A stretch of 64,000 nucleotides of DNA from JADMJV01 sp964649085 (GCA_964649085.1 CAZYPN010000021.1:1-64000), one strand, 5' to 3'; positions 49,393 to 57,776 are shown, counted from the first letter of the stretch. Numbers and translations are program-made. Notes: generated by a model not told the origin, from the letters alone.

Positions 49393-50684
49393 GTCAGCGC
49401 CATGGCTTTCCTCACCACGCTCATGCCGGCGTAGCGGGCTTGCGACCCCAGCATTTCCTCGATGCGAAGCAGCTGGTTGTATTTGGCGATGCGCTCCGAG
49501 CGACACAGCGATCCGGTCTTGATCTGTCCGGCGTTGGTGGCCACCGCCAGGTCGGCGATGAAGGGGTCTTCGGTTTCTCCCGAGCGGTGGGAGATCACCG
49601 AGGTGTAGCGGTTGCACTTGGCCAGTTCAATGCACTGCAGGGTTTCGGTCAGGCTGCCGATCTGGTTGACCTTGATCAGAATCGAATTGGCAATGCCCTG
49701 ATCGATGCCCTTCTGCAGGCGCTTGGGATTGGTCACAAACAGGTCGTCGCCGACCAGCTGCACGCTGTGTCCAAGCTTTTTCGAAAGCGTTGCCCAGCCC
49801 GTCCAGTCGTCCTCGCTCAGCCCGTCTTCAATGGAGATGATGGGGAATTTGGCCACCCAATCGAGATACATCTCCACCATCTGATCCGAGCTGCGCACGG
49901 CGCCCCCTGATTTTTCGAAAACGTACTGGCCGTTTTTGAAAAACTCCGAGGCCGCCACGTCGAGGGCCAGAAATACGTCCTTGCCGGCTTGATAGCCGGC
50001 CTTTTCAATGGCCGTCATGATGATCTCGAGAGCCTCCTCGTTGCTCTTCAGGTCGGGAGCAAAGCCACCCTCGTCGCCGACGGCGGTGGACAGGCCCTTC
50101 TTCTTGAGCACGGACTTGAGGGCGTGAAAAATCTCGGCGCCGCAGCGAAGCCCCTCGCGAAAGTCCGGAGCCCCGGCCGGCATCACCATGAATTCCTGGA
50201 CATCCACGGTATTGTCGGCGTGCTGGCCGCCGTTGAGAATGTTCATCATCGGCACCGGCAGCACATGGGCCAGTGGCCCTCCCAGATAGGCGAACAGGGG
50301 CAGCCCCACGTCCTGGGCTGCGGCTCGGGCCACCGCCAGCGACACGGCCAGAATGGCGTTGGCTCCAAGTTTGGCTTTGTTCTCGGTGGCATCCAGGTCG
50401 AGCATGGCCTGGTCGACGGCCATCTGGTCGACGCCCAGCATGCCCTCGATTTCGGGGGCAATGAGTTGCTCGACATTGTCGACCGCCTTGAGAACCCCCT
50501 TGCCCAGATACACTTTGGGCTCGCCATCTCTCAATTCGACGGCCTCGTGGGTGCCCGTCGAGGCCCCGGAAGGTACGGCAGCTCGTCCCGTTGCTCCTGA
50601 TTCAAGCTCCACCTCGACTTCGACCGTGGGATTTCCCCGAGAGTCGAGAATTTGGCGAGCAACAACCGATACAATTTCACTCAT
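49389..50684 (-). CDS. eno: Enolase (phosphopyruvate hydratase)
   Basis: ATG 50684 has GGAG seven bases upstream and gives 431 residues, the usual length. Typical blocks are ARQILDSRGNPTVEVEVEL, GASTGTHEAVELRD, KKKGLSTAVGDEGGFAPDL, SIEDGLSEDDWTGW and SHRSGETEDPFIADL. The metal-binding aspartates and catalytic Lys fall in these blocks. It catalyses 2-phosphoglycerate to phosphoenolpyruvate in glycolysis. It diverges from mazG across a 113-base region with two palindromes. Confidence 0.98.
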   Translation of the reverse strand: MSEIVSVVARQILDSRGNPTVEVEVELESGATGRAAVPSGASTGTHEAVELRDGEPKVYLGKGVLKAVDNVEQLIAPEIEGMLGVDQMAVDQAMLDLDATENKAKLGANAILAVSLAVARAAAQDVGLPLFAYLGGPLAHVLPVPMMNILNGGQHADNTVDVQEFMVMPAGAPDFREGLRCGAEIFHALKSVLKKKGLSTAVGDEGGFAPDLKSNEEALEIIMTAIEKAGYQAGKDVFLALDVAASEFFKNGQYVFEKSGGAVRSSDQMVEMYLDWVAKFPIISIEDGLSEDDWTGWATLSKKLGHSVQLVGDDLFVTNPKRLQKGIDQGIANSILIKVNQIGSLTETLQCIELAKCNRYTSVISHRSGETEDPFIADLAVATNAGQIKTGSLCRSERIAKYNQLLRIEEMLGSQARYAGMSVVRKAMALT

Positions 50685-50701
50685 AACGTTTCTCCGATCC
50701 A

Positions 50702-50767
50702 CCCTGGTGCAGGGCTGAACGCAGTTCGTGCCGCGGGAAACCACCCCCTTCCGTCGCCCTGCCAGGG
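50702..50767. promoter_or_regulatory. Two CCCTG-n-CAGGG palindromes between eno and mazG
   Basis: CCCTG-GTG-CAGGG at 50702-50714 and CCCTG-C-CAGGG at 50757-50767 are centred 54 bases apart, about five helical turns. The same half-site, CCCTGC, also appears in the hairpin of the acyl-CoA dehydrogenase leader (2298-2336). They may bind one regulator that controls both divergent genes. No convincing promoter hexamers were found. Confidence 0.3.
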
Positions 50768-50797
50768 TAAGCCCTTTGGAGAGGCGAAGCGGGCGTA

Positions 50798-51550
50798 ATG
50801 TCGGAGAGCCCCTTTCAAGAGTTGGTCGCCATTATGCAAAGGTTACGGGGGCCCAATGGCTGCCCCTGGGACCTCAAGCAGGATCATCAGACTCTGATTC
50901 CCTACCTGATTGAGGAGGCTTACGAACTGATCGAGGCCATCGAGGCCAACGACTCCCAAGCGATGCGAGAAGAACTGGGCGACTTGATGCTGCAGATCGT
51001 CTTTCACGCCCAGCTGGCAAGCGAGCGCGGCGACTTTGATGCCGACGATGTATGTCGGGCGATTAACGACAAGATGGTCCGACGGCATCCCCATGTGTTC
51101 GGCCAACAGGCCGGTTTAGAAAGTGCCGAGGAAGTGCTTCAGCAGTGGGAGGTGCTCAAGAGCCAGGAGAAAGAGGGTTCTCGCTCGGTTCTCGAGGGGG
51201 TCAGCTCGGGGCTTCCGGCTCTTCCCCAGGCGGCCTTACTGCAACAGCGCGTGCGCCGCCAGGGCTTTGCTTATCCCGATGTCGAATCGGCCTGGAGCAA
51301 ATTCGAGGAAGAACTCTCTGAGTTCCGTCGTTCTCCCAGTCCAGAGGAGTTTGGCGATATGCTGTTTGCGCTGGTGTCGGTGGCTCATTTTCACGGCATC
51401 GACCCTGAAGCCGCCCTGCGCACGACCAACCGCAAGTTCCGCCAGCGCTATGAGCGGCTCGAGGAACGCTTTTCCGGCAGCCTGCAGCAACAATCGGCCG
51501 AAACGCTTCAGGCCGCCTGGAACGAACTCAAGGCTCGTTCTCAATCTTGA
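50798..51550 (+). CDS. mazG: MazG nucleotide pyrophosphohydrolase
   Basis: This 250-residue enzyme has the MazG duplication. The first domain holds the metal-binding Glu/Asp set in EEAYELIEAIEANDS and EELGDLMLQIVFHAQLA; the second repeats this pattern more weakly (WSKFEEELSEF, PEEFGDMLFALVSVAHF). It hydrolyses nucleoside triphosphates to monophosphates, removing damaged nucleotides and lowering ppGpp effects. The start ATG follows GGAGAGGCGAAGCGG. Its 23 last bases overlap the convergent parvulin gene. Confidence 0.95.
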   Translation: MSESPFQELVAIMQRLRGPNGCPWDLKQDHQTLIPYLIEEAYELIEAIEANDSQAMREELGDLMLQIVFHAQLASERGDFDADDVCRAINDKMVRRHPHVFGQQAGLESAEEVLQQWEVLKSQEKEGSRSVLEGVSSGLPALPQAALLQQRVRRQGFAYPDVESAWSKFEEELSEFRRSPSPEEFGDMLFALVSVAHFHGIDPEAALRTTNRKFRQRYERLEERFSGSLQQQSAETLQAAWNELKARSQS

Positions 51551-52403
51551 GGCTCTCGGGCAGCGAGTAGGGGGGGCGCAGCTCGATTTTCGCCGATGCT
51601 CGCAGGTCCTCAAGATACTCACCGCGTTTTTTTGCCGTCAGAATTTCTCGAATCTGGGGGCGCAACTCCTCAAGGCTGGTTTTCCTGGCCACCACCCGGA
51701 AAATATGCAGACCTTCCGGTCCCGGAATCGGGTCACTCACCTGACCCACAGGCAGTGAGGCGATTTCTTCGGCCAGTTCGGGAGGCAATTCGGAGCGATG
51801 AACCTGCCCGAGCTTCCCTCCTGAGTTGGCGGTGGGTTTGTCCTGACTGTGTTTTTTCGCCAGCGCGCCAAAGTTGGCTCCGGGCGCACGGGCTTCCCGC
51901 ACGACCTCGGCGGCCTTCGCTTCATCCTTGATCAGGATGTGCTCCAGTTCCCAGACCTCCAGTTCGTCGCGATGGGCTTCCAGGTAGTTGGCTTCGTCTT
52001 CAATTTCGATTTGGGCCTGCACCAGTGCATCCAGGGGAACGAGAATGCTGAGGTTGCGGCGCAGGTCCTGCTCCTGAATCGCTCCTGCCTGAAGCCGCGC
52101 CCGCACTTCGGGTTGTTTCTTCATTTCAGCCAGACGTGCCTCAATACGGGCCTGGTCGGGCGCGATCTTGGAACGCTGGGCCTCTTGAAGAATGAGGCGT
52201 TGGTGTACCAGATCGCGAAGCACGTCGCTTCCGAACCTGGTTTGCAGTTCGCGTTGAAGTTCGGCCGCGGTAATCGGTTCGCCATTGACTCGAGCGGCGA
52301 GCTGTCGGGCCGGGTCCAGCTGGCGTAGCGCCAGCCAGTAACCCATCGCCAGGCTGCACGTCGCCACGGCGAGCAGTCGGATCAAGCGCGCTCGGGTTGA
52401 CAT
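51528..52403 (-). CDS. Exported parvulin-type peptidyl-prolyl isomerase (SurA/PrsA-like)
   Basis: This 291-residue protein has a hydrophobic N-terminal signal or anchor (LLAVATCSLAMGYWLAL) and a SurA_N-like helical chaperone region (VNGEPITAAELQRELQTRF to about residue 130). A parvulin domain (about 150-250) follows, with WELEHILIKDEAKAAEVVREA, ALAKKHSQDKPTANSGGKLG and LPVGQVSDPIPGPEGLHIFRV. It helps fold exported proteins in the periplasm. Its ATG and the oppositely oriented ATG of the SpoIIE gene share the bases CATG (52401-52404), and neither has a clear Shine-Dalgarno. Confidence 0.92.
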   Translation of the reverse strand: MSTRARLIRLLAVATCSLAMGYWLALRQLDPARQLAARVNGEPITAAELQRELQTRFGSDVLRDLVHQRLILQEAQRSKIAPDQARIEARLAEMKKQPEVRARLQAGAIQEQDLRRNLSILVPLDALVQAQIEIEDEANYLEAHRDELEVWELEHILIKDEAKAAEVVREARAPGANFGALAKKHSQDKPTANSGGKLGQVHRSELPPELAEEIASLPVGQVSDPIPGPEGLHIFRVVARKTSLEELRPQIREILTAKKRGEYLEDLRASAKIELRPPYSLPESLKIENEP

Positions 52404-53607
52404 GGCGCTGCTTTCTGACCGTTTCCTCAGCTACCTGCTAGGTGCTCCTGGTTGGGAAGTCGAACCTGCCGCGATGATCGCCCTTTGGAGAAAGACGATT
52501 CGCGCCGTCGGGGTTCACCTCGACCGGGTTCTGGAACGTCTGATCGCCTTTCGTCCCACAACTCGCAACGCCCGGCTGTGGCGTGCTCTGATCGGGATGC
52601 AGTTGATGCTGGCCTTTCTGGTTCGCTGGCAATATGGCGATGTGCTGTCGGTGGACCTGTTTCTGGTGCCGGTGCTGCTGGGGGCTGCCCTGTTTCGCAA
52701 CCGAGGTTTGCTGGTTGTGCCCCTGGCCACTGTGGCATTTTACTTCGGGGGGTTGGGTTGCCGGGGCATCGACAATCGCCACCTCTGGCTCAATACCGCC
52801 GGACAGGCCTTCGAGTGGTCGATTCTGGCCGGTTTTGCCCTGGTAACACTCGATCGTTATGGCGCGATCAAGCGCTTGCAGGCCAGGATGGACCAGGATG
52901 TCGAGCTGGCCCGTCGGCTCCAGTCGGCATTGATGCAGCGTCGCTTCGAGATGGGCTCGGTGCGGCTCGAAGGAAAGGTCAATCAGACTCTGGCGGTGGG
53001 TGGCGACTTCTACTACTTTCGGCCCTTCGGTCAGAAGTATGTGGTGTTCTGTCTGGGGGACGTTATGGGCAAGGGCATCTCAGCTTCGTTGTTGATGGCG
53101 CTCGTGATGGGGTTCATGTTCGAGTGGGGCAAAAAGAGTCCGTCCCCTTCGTTCGTGCTGCGCAAGCTCAATTCTCGGTTGGCCCAGTGGAATCAACAAC
53201 AAACCAGTTTTGTCACCATGTTTTACGCGGTGTATGACGAGGAACAGCAGATGCTGTCGTACGCCAATGCCGGCCATCCCGCCGCGCTGCTGTTGCGCAA
53301 CCAGGGCGAGGTTCTGGCTTTGGAGGGCACGGGACTGCCTCTGGGAGTTCTCGAGGAGAGCGAGTGGGAAGAGCGACAGCTTCCCATGGCCCCGGGAGAA
53401 CGGCTCATTGTGTGCAGCGATGGTGTGCTGGAGGCTCGGGGCCGCGAAGGCCCCGAATTCGGCCAGGAGAGCCTGTCCCTGGCACTGCGCGAGACTTGCC
53501 GGCTGCCGCTGGAACAGGCGTTGGAGCAGGTCGAAGGCCGCGTTCGCAGTCACTGTCAGGGACGACTGCAGGACGATCTGGCTTTGTTGATGATGGAGAG
53601 GGTGTAG
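52402..53607 (+). CDS. SpoIIE/PP2C-type membrane phosphatase
   Basis: The 401-residue product (ATG 52402; ATG 52474 is an alternative) has two or three hydrophobic helices in residues 65-150 (LIGMQLMLAFLVRW, LFLVPVLLGAALF, LLVVPLATVAFYFGGLG). A PP2C domain follows from about residue 175, with VGGDFYYFRPFG, FCLGDVMGKGISASLLMALVM, AGHPAALLLR, IVCSDGVLEARG and DDLALLMMERV. The conserved metal-binding aspartates are present. It would dephosphorylate a serine-phosphorylated anti-sigma antagonist in a partner-switching circuit. A TerB-like gene follows after one base. Confidence 0.9.
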   Translation: MALLSDRFLSYLLGAPGWEVEPAAMIALWRKTIRAVGVHLDRVLERLIAFRPTTRNARLWRALIGMQLMLAFLVRWQYGDVLSVDLFLVPVLLGAALFRNRGLLVVPLATVAFYFGGLGCRGIDNRHLWLNTAGQAFEWSILAGFALVTLDRYGAIKRLQARMDQDVELARRLQSALMQRRFEMGSVRLEGKVNQTLAVGGDFYYFRPFGQKYVVFCLGDVMGKGISASLLMALVMGFMFEWGKKSPSPSFVLRKLNSRLAQWNQQQTSFVTMFYAVYDEEQQMLSYANAGHPAALLLRNQGEVLALEGTGLPLGVLEESEWEERQLPMAPGERLIVCSDGVLEARGREGPEFGQESLSLALRETCRLPLEQALEQVEGRVRSHCQGRLQDDLALLMMERV

Positions 53608-53608
53608 A

Positions 53609-54064
53609 ATGACAGACGAGTTTGCCTTACAACGCTATTATGGTGAGGCCGCGACGGTGGTGCAGGGCTGCCAGTTGGCTCGCTACCTGGCGGTGTTGTT
53701 GAGGCTGGCCAAGAGTCGGGGCATTTCCGTGCCCGAGCGCAATGCGGCCGCTTCTATCGCTTTCGTGTTGGCCGACGAGTCCACTCGTCAGGAGGCCTTC
53801 CGGTTCGATGAAGAACTGCCCCCCACCTGGGCCCAACTGCTGGCCCCGCTGCAGCAGCCTCCGGTGTCGCTCTGTCTGTATCGAGACGCCTGTGTGGTGG
53901 CCTGGGCCGATGGGCAGCTCGACCCCGATGAACAAGAAATCCTCGAGCAGATCGCTCGAGGATTAAACCTTGGACCCGACCAGTCGGGCCGAATCCAGGC
54001 CCTGGTGCGTCAGCAAGAGGAGGCCCGGTTGCAGTTCCTGGCACTGGCCGCCCCCGAGGGCTAG
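53609..54064 (+). CDS. TerB-like protein
   Basis: This 151-residue helical protein contains the TerB/DUF533-type metal-binding pattern in the second half: LYRDACVVAWADGQLDPDEQEILEQIARGLNLG, here at residues of about 93-125, with the acidic residues after WADG. The ATG follows the SpoIIE stop by one base. TerB domains are linked to tellurite resistance and to stress or membrane-associated ATP-dependent systems. The first half is unrecognised. It ends at the bidirectional inverted repeat. Confidence 0.8.
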   Translation: MTDEFALQRYYGEAATVVQGCQLARYLAVLLRLAKSRGISVPERNAAASIAFVLADESTRQEAFRFDEELPPTWAQLLAPLQQPPVSLCLYRDACVVAWADGQLDPDEQEILEQIARGLNLGPDQSGRIQALVRQQEEARLQFLALAAPEG

Positions 54065-54111
54065 CCAGGAGCGCGGCAGAAAACCCGTTGTTCCGTCGCC
54101 GCGATCCTGGC
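54064..54111. terminator. Large inverted repeat, probable bidirectional terminator
   Basis: The left arm 54064-54077 and the right arm 54098-54111 are complementary at 13 of 14 positions (GCCAGGA...CGCGGC against GCCGCG...TCCTGGC), separated by a 20-base loop. It lies between the convergent stops of the TerB-like gene and the DUF2167 gene. The T-run is missing, so it may instead protect mRNA ends or act with Rho. Confidence 0.5.
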
Positions 54112-54140
54112 ACATCCTGTGGACACTCTTCAGCAGCTTC

Positions 54141-55016
54141 CTAGTCCTGGTTCTTCTTTCCAAAGATCGCTTTGCCGATTCCGCCGAGCAGAGCGGCTCC
54201 CAGAATCAGCAACTTGGCCCCGCCGGCTTTGAGCAGCAGCAGAAGCGGCTTGAACATGACGGCGATGAAGGCCAGCACGCCGGTTTTCTTCGCCAGCAAA
54301 GCGCCACCGGCGATCAAGGCCACCAGGCCTCCGGTAGAAATCTTATCTCCCTGTTGATAGTCCTCGTATCTTTGTCCTTGATTGAAGGCAATGGCCTGGA
54401 CGATCTCCTGGGAGCGGGGCTTGGCAGCGGCCAGGTCTTTGTTGTCGCACATCAGGTTGATCGAAAGCACCCCTTTGCGCCCCAGAACTCGAGTGTTGTA
54501 GTTGACGAACTGTTCCTTGTCCTGATTTTCGCCCTGCAGGCTCCAGAGCACCACATGGGTCTTGGGGTCGTAGCTTGGTTCCTGATCCCAGCCTGTGACG
54601 TGCAGTTCGCCCAGACCCTTGGATTTGCGGGCTTCATTTTGAGCCTCGGTGCCTTCCTGATAACTTTCCAGGATGGCTTTGGCGTCGATTTTCCCGGCAT
54701 CATCGTCTTTGACGTAGCCGGTATCCTCAAAGCCGATCAAAATGCCGAAATTGGCGTCCTTCTGGTCGGGCATGATGAAGGCCAGCACATCTTTATCGCC
54801 GCTACCCATCTGTTCCATGAGAGCCCGTGCCTTGGCCTCGCCCAAATACACATAGCCTTTGGGCAGGTTGAGCGTGGCCAGGTCCTTGCCGATCTGGACC
54901 TTGGCAGGGCCTCGAGCATCGACATCATCGCCCTCGGCTCGCGCCGGGGCCAATCCCAGAGTGGTGGCCAGAGTCAGCACCAACAGGGCTGCTCTCCAGG
55001 TGAACCGAGCGATCAT
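54141..55016 (-). CDS. DUF2167-domain exported protein
   Basis: This 291-residue protein has a signal peptide (MIARFTWRAALLVLTLATTLGLAPARA) and then the DUF2167 pattern: KDLATLNLPKGYVYLGEAKARAL, FGILIGFEDTGYVKDDDAGKIDA, WDQEPSYDPKTHVVLWSL and NTRVLGRKGVLSINLMCD. Two or three hydrophobic segments near the C-terminus (LVALIAGGALLAKKTGVLAFIAVMF) fit a membrane anchor. AAGGAGGT precedes the ATG by six bases, a near-perfect Shine-Dalgarno. The family is common in bacteria but its role is unknown. Its end is protected by the inverted repeat at 54064-54111. Confidence 0.92.
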   Translation of the reverse strand: MIARFTWRAALLVLTLATTLGLAPARAEGDDVDARGPAKVQIGKDLATLNLPKGYVYLGEAKARALMEQMGSGDKDVLAFIMPDQKDANFGILIGFEDTGYVKDDDAGKIDAKAILESYQEGTEAQNEARKSKGLGELHVTGWDQEPSYDPKTHVVLWSLQGENQDKEQFVNYNTRVLGRKGVLSINLMCDNKDLAAAKPRSQEIVQAIAFNQGQRYEDYQQGDKISTGGLVALIAGGALLAKKTGVLAFIAVMFKPLLLLLKAGGAKLLILGAALLGGIGKAIFGKKNQD

Positions 55017-55069
55017 CGAAATACCTCCTTGAAGATGGTCCCCATTTCGTCCCGCGATCAGGGTTTCCT

Positions 55070-56197
55070 ATGCCGGAGGGCGAAGCCCCTCGAATGCTGC
55101 GTTCCGTTGCTCCTGCCTGGACGGTGTTGATCTATACCAGTGCCAGCCCTGATTTGCGTGAGGCGGTTCAGGAAAGTCTGGCCGAAATCAGCGACCGCTA
55201 CGGCGCTTCCAACGACTCGGTTCAGGTGGTGGCCCAGATGGGCACGGCTGGCTCCATGCAGCGCTTGCAGTTGCACGGCGTCGACCAGCCCCAGCCCCTG
55301 GGTCCGGCCACCCGCGGAGAAATGACCGAACCGGGCCGGCTGCGCGAGTTTCTGGAATGGGGTATGAGCCGCTTTCCAGCTCAGCGCTATGCGGTGGTGC
55401 TGGGCGGACACGGGGCCGGTTTTGCGGGGGCCGTTACCGATTCGCAGCGCCGCTCGATGCTCAGTTTGCCTTCGATCCAGCAACAGTTGAGCGGTCTGCC
55501 CGCCCGACCGGAGTTGTTGATTTTCAACACCTGTCTGATGGCTCAAGCCGAAGTGGCAGAACAGCTTCAGGGAACGGCTTCCCAGCTGGTCGCATCCCAG
55601 TCCCAACTCAGAGGCCTGGGTTTGCCACTGGCGGCCTGGTTGCCCCGGCTGGACGCACGAATCTCGGCTGCCGAGGCTGCCCGTGCCCTGGCCGAAGAAT
55701 CGAGCCGAGTTCCAGATCGGGCCCCTCAGGTCTCGGCCTTGAACCTGGAGGGTTGGCCCGAAATTCGTGAGTCCATCGACGCTCTGGCCGGCTACTTGAT
55801 GGCCGATGCCCGCCATCGAGCCGACCTCCGGTCCCACTTTAAGGCGTTGGAGGATTGCTGGCCGCGTCCCCAGGACCGGCCGGTGGTTGACCAACACGAT
55901 CTGGGGTCCTTGGTGTCGCGCCTGGCCCAGGACGAAAGCCTGCCCGAGCAGCTTCGGCACAGTGCGCGGCGGGTTGGCGACCTGCTCGATAGCCTGGGAA
56001 CCAGGCTATCACTCTACGGCCCCGACCAGGCTTTCGCCCACCTGGGGCCGCCCGACCGCAGGGTGGGCCAGATATACTCCGATCTGGAATGGAGCAAGAA
56101 CACCCGCTGGGACGAGTTCCTCTACTGGTTGGTCTCCGAGGGTTCAGACGGCGACAGCCCCGGTTCAGGTGACGGTTCCAGCCCGTCGCCTTCCTGA
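55070..56197 (+). CDS. Clostripain-family (C11-like) cysteine peptidase
   Basis: This 375-residue protein has the His/Cys dyad of clan CD peptidases: His114 in VVLGGHGAGF and Cys155 in LIFNTCLMAQAEVAEQL, separated by the expected strand-turn unit. It has no signal peptide and a Ser/Pro/Gly-rich tail. Clostripain relatives cut after Arg or Lys, and some act in defence or signalling. The start is ATG 55070; ATG 55094 is possible. The last 76 bases overlap the minus-strand small membrane protein gene. It diverges from DUF2167. Confidence 0.88.
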   Translation: MPEGEAPRMLRSVAPAWTVLIYTSASPDLREAVQESLAEISDRYGASNDSVQVVAQMGTAGSMQRLQLHGVDQPQPLGPATRGEMTEPGRLREFLEWGMSRFPAQRYAVVLGGHGAGFAGAVTDSQRRSMLSLPSIQQQLSGLPARPELLIFNTCLMAQAEVAEQLQGTASQLVASQSQLRGLGLPLAAWLPRLDARISAAEAARALAEESSRVPDRAPQVSALNLEGWPEIRESIDALAGYLMADARHRADLRSHFKALEDCWPRPQDRPVVDQHDLGSLVSRLAQDESLPEQLRHSARRVGDLLDSLGTRLSLYGPDQAFAHLGPPDRRVGQIYSDLEWSKNTRWDEFLYWLVSEGSDGDSPGSGDGSSPSPS

Positions 56198-56367
56198 TTG
56201 GCCAGGCCCAGCAGAAAGAGCAGCCCGATGACGCCCATAATGGCCCGGAAAGAACTCTCGGCCGGGGTGGCAATGATGGCTGCCAGGGCTGCCAGGAGGC
56301 CGAGTTCCCAGAAAATCCAGTGGGCCCGGCCGGGGTCGGAGGATGGCTGCAACGAACTGGAACTCAT
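56122..56367 (-). CDS. Small two-helix membrane protein
   Basis: This 81-residue protein has two hydrophobic helices (WELGLLAALAAIIATP and IMGVIGLLFLLGLA) and a Pro/Ser/Glu-rich C-terminus. It overlaps the end of the clostripain-family gene by 76 bases on the opposite strand, but the hydrophobic pattern supports real coding. A TACAAT -10-like hexamer and a CRP/FNR-like palindrome lie just upstream, suggesting its own regulated promoter. Function unknown. Confidence 0.6.
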   Translation of the reverse strand: MSSSSLQPSSDPGRAHWIFWELGLLAALAAIIATPAESSFRAIMGVIGLLFLLGLANQEGDGLEPSPEPGLSPSEPSETNQ

Positions 56368-56387
56368 AATTCCAAGTTTAGTGGTAA

Positions 56388-56441
56388 ATTGTAACCAACT
56401 CTGTGATGAAGATCACAGCCAGCTCCGCCTTGGTGCCAAGG
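56388..56441. promoter_or_regulatory. CRP/FNR-like operator and second palindrome in a divergent promoter region
   Basis: CTGTGAT-GAAG-ATCACAG at 56401-56418 is a perfect inverted repeat containing TGTGA-N6-TCACA, the CRP-type consensus. On the minus strand TACAAT (56393-56388) is a good -10 for the small membrane protein, and the operator would overlap its -35 region and spacer, which suggests repression. A second perfect palindrome, CCTTGG-TG-CCAAGG, lies at 56428-56441 towards the CARDB gene. Which gene is controlled is unresolved. Confidence 0.6.
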
Positions 56442-56474
56442 AGGCACTGAGCACAGGTTGGGGAACGCCCGCCC

Positions 56475-57776
56475 ATGCGAAACCCTTTTCTTCTGCTGCT
56501 GGCTTTTCTTCTGATAGCACCGGCCCTGGCACGTCCTCGTCTGGAGATCGCCTCGCGTCGTTGGAGCGGTGCGGGCGATGCGCTGCGACTTGAGGTGACC
56601 GTTTCCAATCGCGGCCCCGATCTGGCCAGGGGCGTGCTCTGTGTCGTGTATCTCGGCTCGGAAAAAGTGGGCCAGTTGAGCAGCCCGGCCGACCTACCGG
56701 CCCAAAAACAGATGTTGCTCGAGGGCACGTTGCAACTGTCCCCGTCGCAACGGGCTCGTCTCGAGGGCAAGGAGCCCGGACAGGCCCTGCGCATCGAACT
56801 GTCGGCTCAGCGCATCGCCGATCTGGCCGTGACCGACATTGCGGTCGAGCAGGCCGCGCTGGGAGGGGGCCAGGGAGTGCGCTGGCTGGTCACGGTGGTC
56901 AATCAGGGACTGGCGCCTGCCGCCAGTATTCCCTATCGATTGCTGCGCAACGGTGAAAACGTTTTCCAGAAGAAGCAGCTCGATGCACTGGGACCCGGTG
57001 AAGCGCGCACCCTGGTATACCTGGATCGGTCGACTTGGGAAGGGGCCAGACATAAGCTGGAGTGCCTGATCGACCCCGAGCAGGAGTTGGAAGACTCGAA
57101 CCTGACCAACAATCGCTACACGTTGCAGTGGAGCCAGGCCAGCTCTCGCCCCGACCTCAGTGTGCGCAACTGGAACATCGAGGACAAGGGAATTCAGGTC
57201 GGCACGCCCGTCCGACTGATCGTGTCGGTAACCAATCAGGGCGACATCGACCTCTATCGCGTGCCTCTCAGTTTACAGGTCAATGGCGAGACCGAGGTCG
57301 AGAAGAAGTTCTTCCAGGCGTTGGCGCCCGAGGGCGAAGCCGATTTTCAACTGGCCTGGGTGCCTCGTCGGGCCGGCGAGCATCAGCTTCGTCTCGTCTG
57401 TCAGGGGGTGGCCACTCCCCCCCGCTCGGTGCACGTTGAGCCGCGCCCCGGTTACCGACTGCAGATCGTGTCGAGCAACATCCCCAAAATCAGTCGACTG
57501 GATAAAGACTGGATTTTTGAGTTGGAGGTCAGCAATGCCGGCACGCTACCTTGTGAGGCGCCCCGAGCCGTGCTCACCCAGCGTGGTAGTCGTCTATGGA
57601 GCGCCAGCCTGGGACCCTCGTTGGCCCCGGGACAGGTGGCTCGCATTCAACTGCGCTGGACCGCCGAACGCCCGGGCAAACAAGAACTCAAGGTGGAGAT
57701 CTCGGGGCAGGGAGCGCGTGCCGATGAAGCTGCTGACGTCGAACAGATGTATCCTATCGAGGTTGAAGGGCCTTAG
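56475..57776 (+). CDS. Exported CARDB-repeat protein
   Basis: This 433-residue protein has the signal peptide MRNPFLLLLAFLLIAPALA followed by four Ig-like CARDB/BACON-type domains. Their signatures are LEVTVSNRGPDLARG, WLVTVVNQGLAPAASIPYRLL, LIVSVTNQGDIDLYRVPLSL and ELEVSNAGTLPCEAP. Such repeats are usually extracellular spacer or adhesion modules. There is no membrane anchor or catalytic domain. The upstream region carries the CRP/FNR-like palindromes. Confidence 0.9.
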   Translation: MRNPFLLLLAFLLIAPALARPRLEIASRRWSGAGDALRLEVTVSNRGPDLARGVLCVVYLGSEKVGQLSSPADLPAQKQMLLEGTLQLSPSQRARLEGKEPGQALRIELSAQRIADLAVTDIAVEQAALGGGQGVRWLVTVVNQGLAPAASIPYRLLRNGENVFQKKQLDALGPGEARTLVYLDRSTWEGARHKLECLIDPEQELEDSNLTNNRYTLQWSQASSRPDLSVRNWNIEDKGIQVGTPVRLIVSVTNQGDIDLYRVPLSLQVNGETEVEKKFFQALAPEGEADFQLAWVPRRAGEHQLRLVCQGVATPPRSVHVEPRPGYRLQIVSSNIPKISRLDKDWIFELEVSNAGTLPCEAPRAVLTQRGSRLWSASLGPSLAPGQVARIQLRWTAERPGKQELKVEISGQGARADEAADVEQMYPIEVEGP

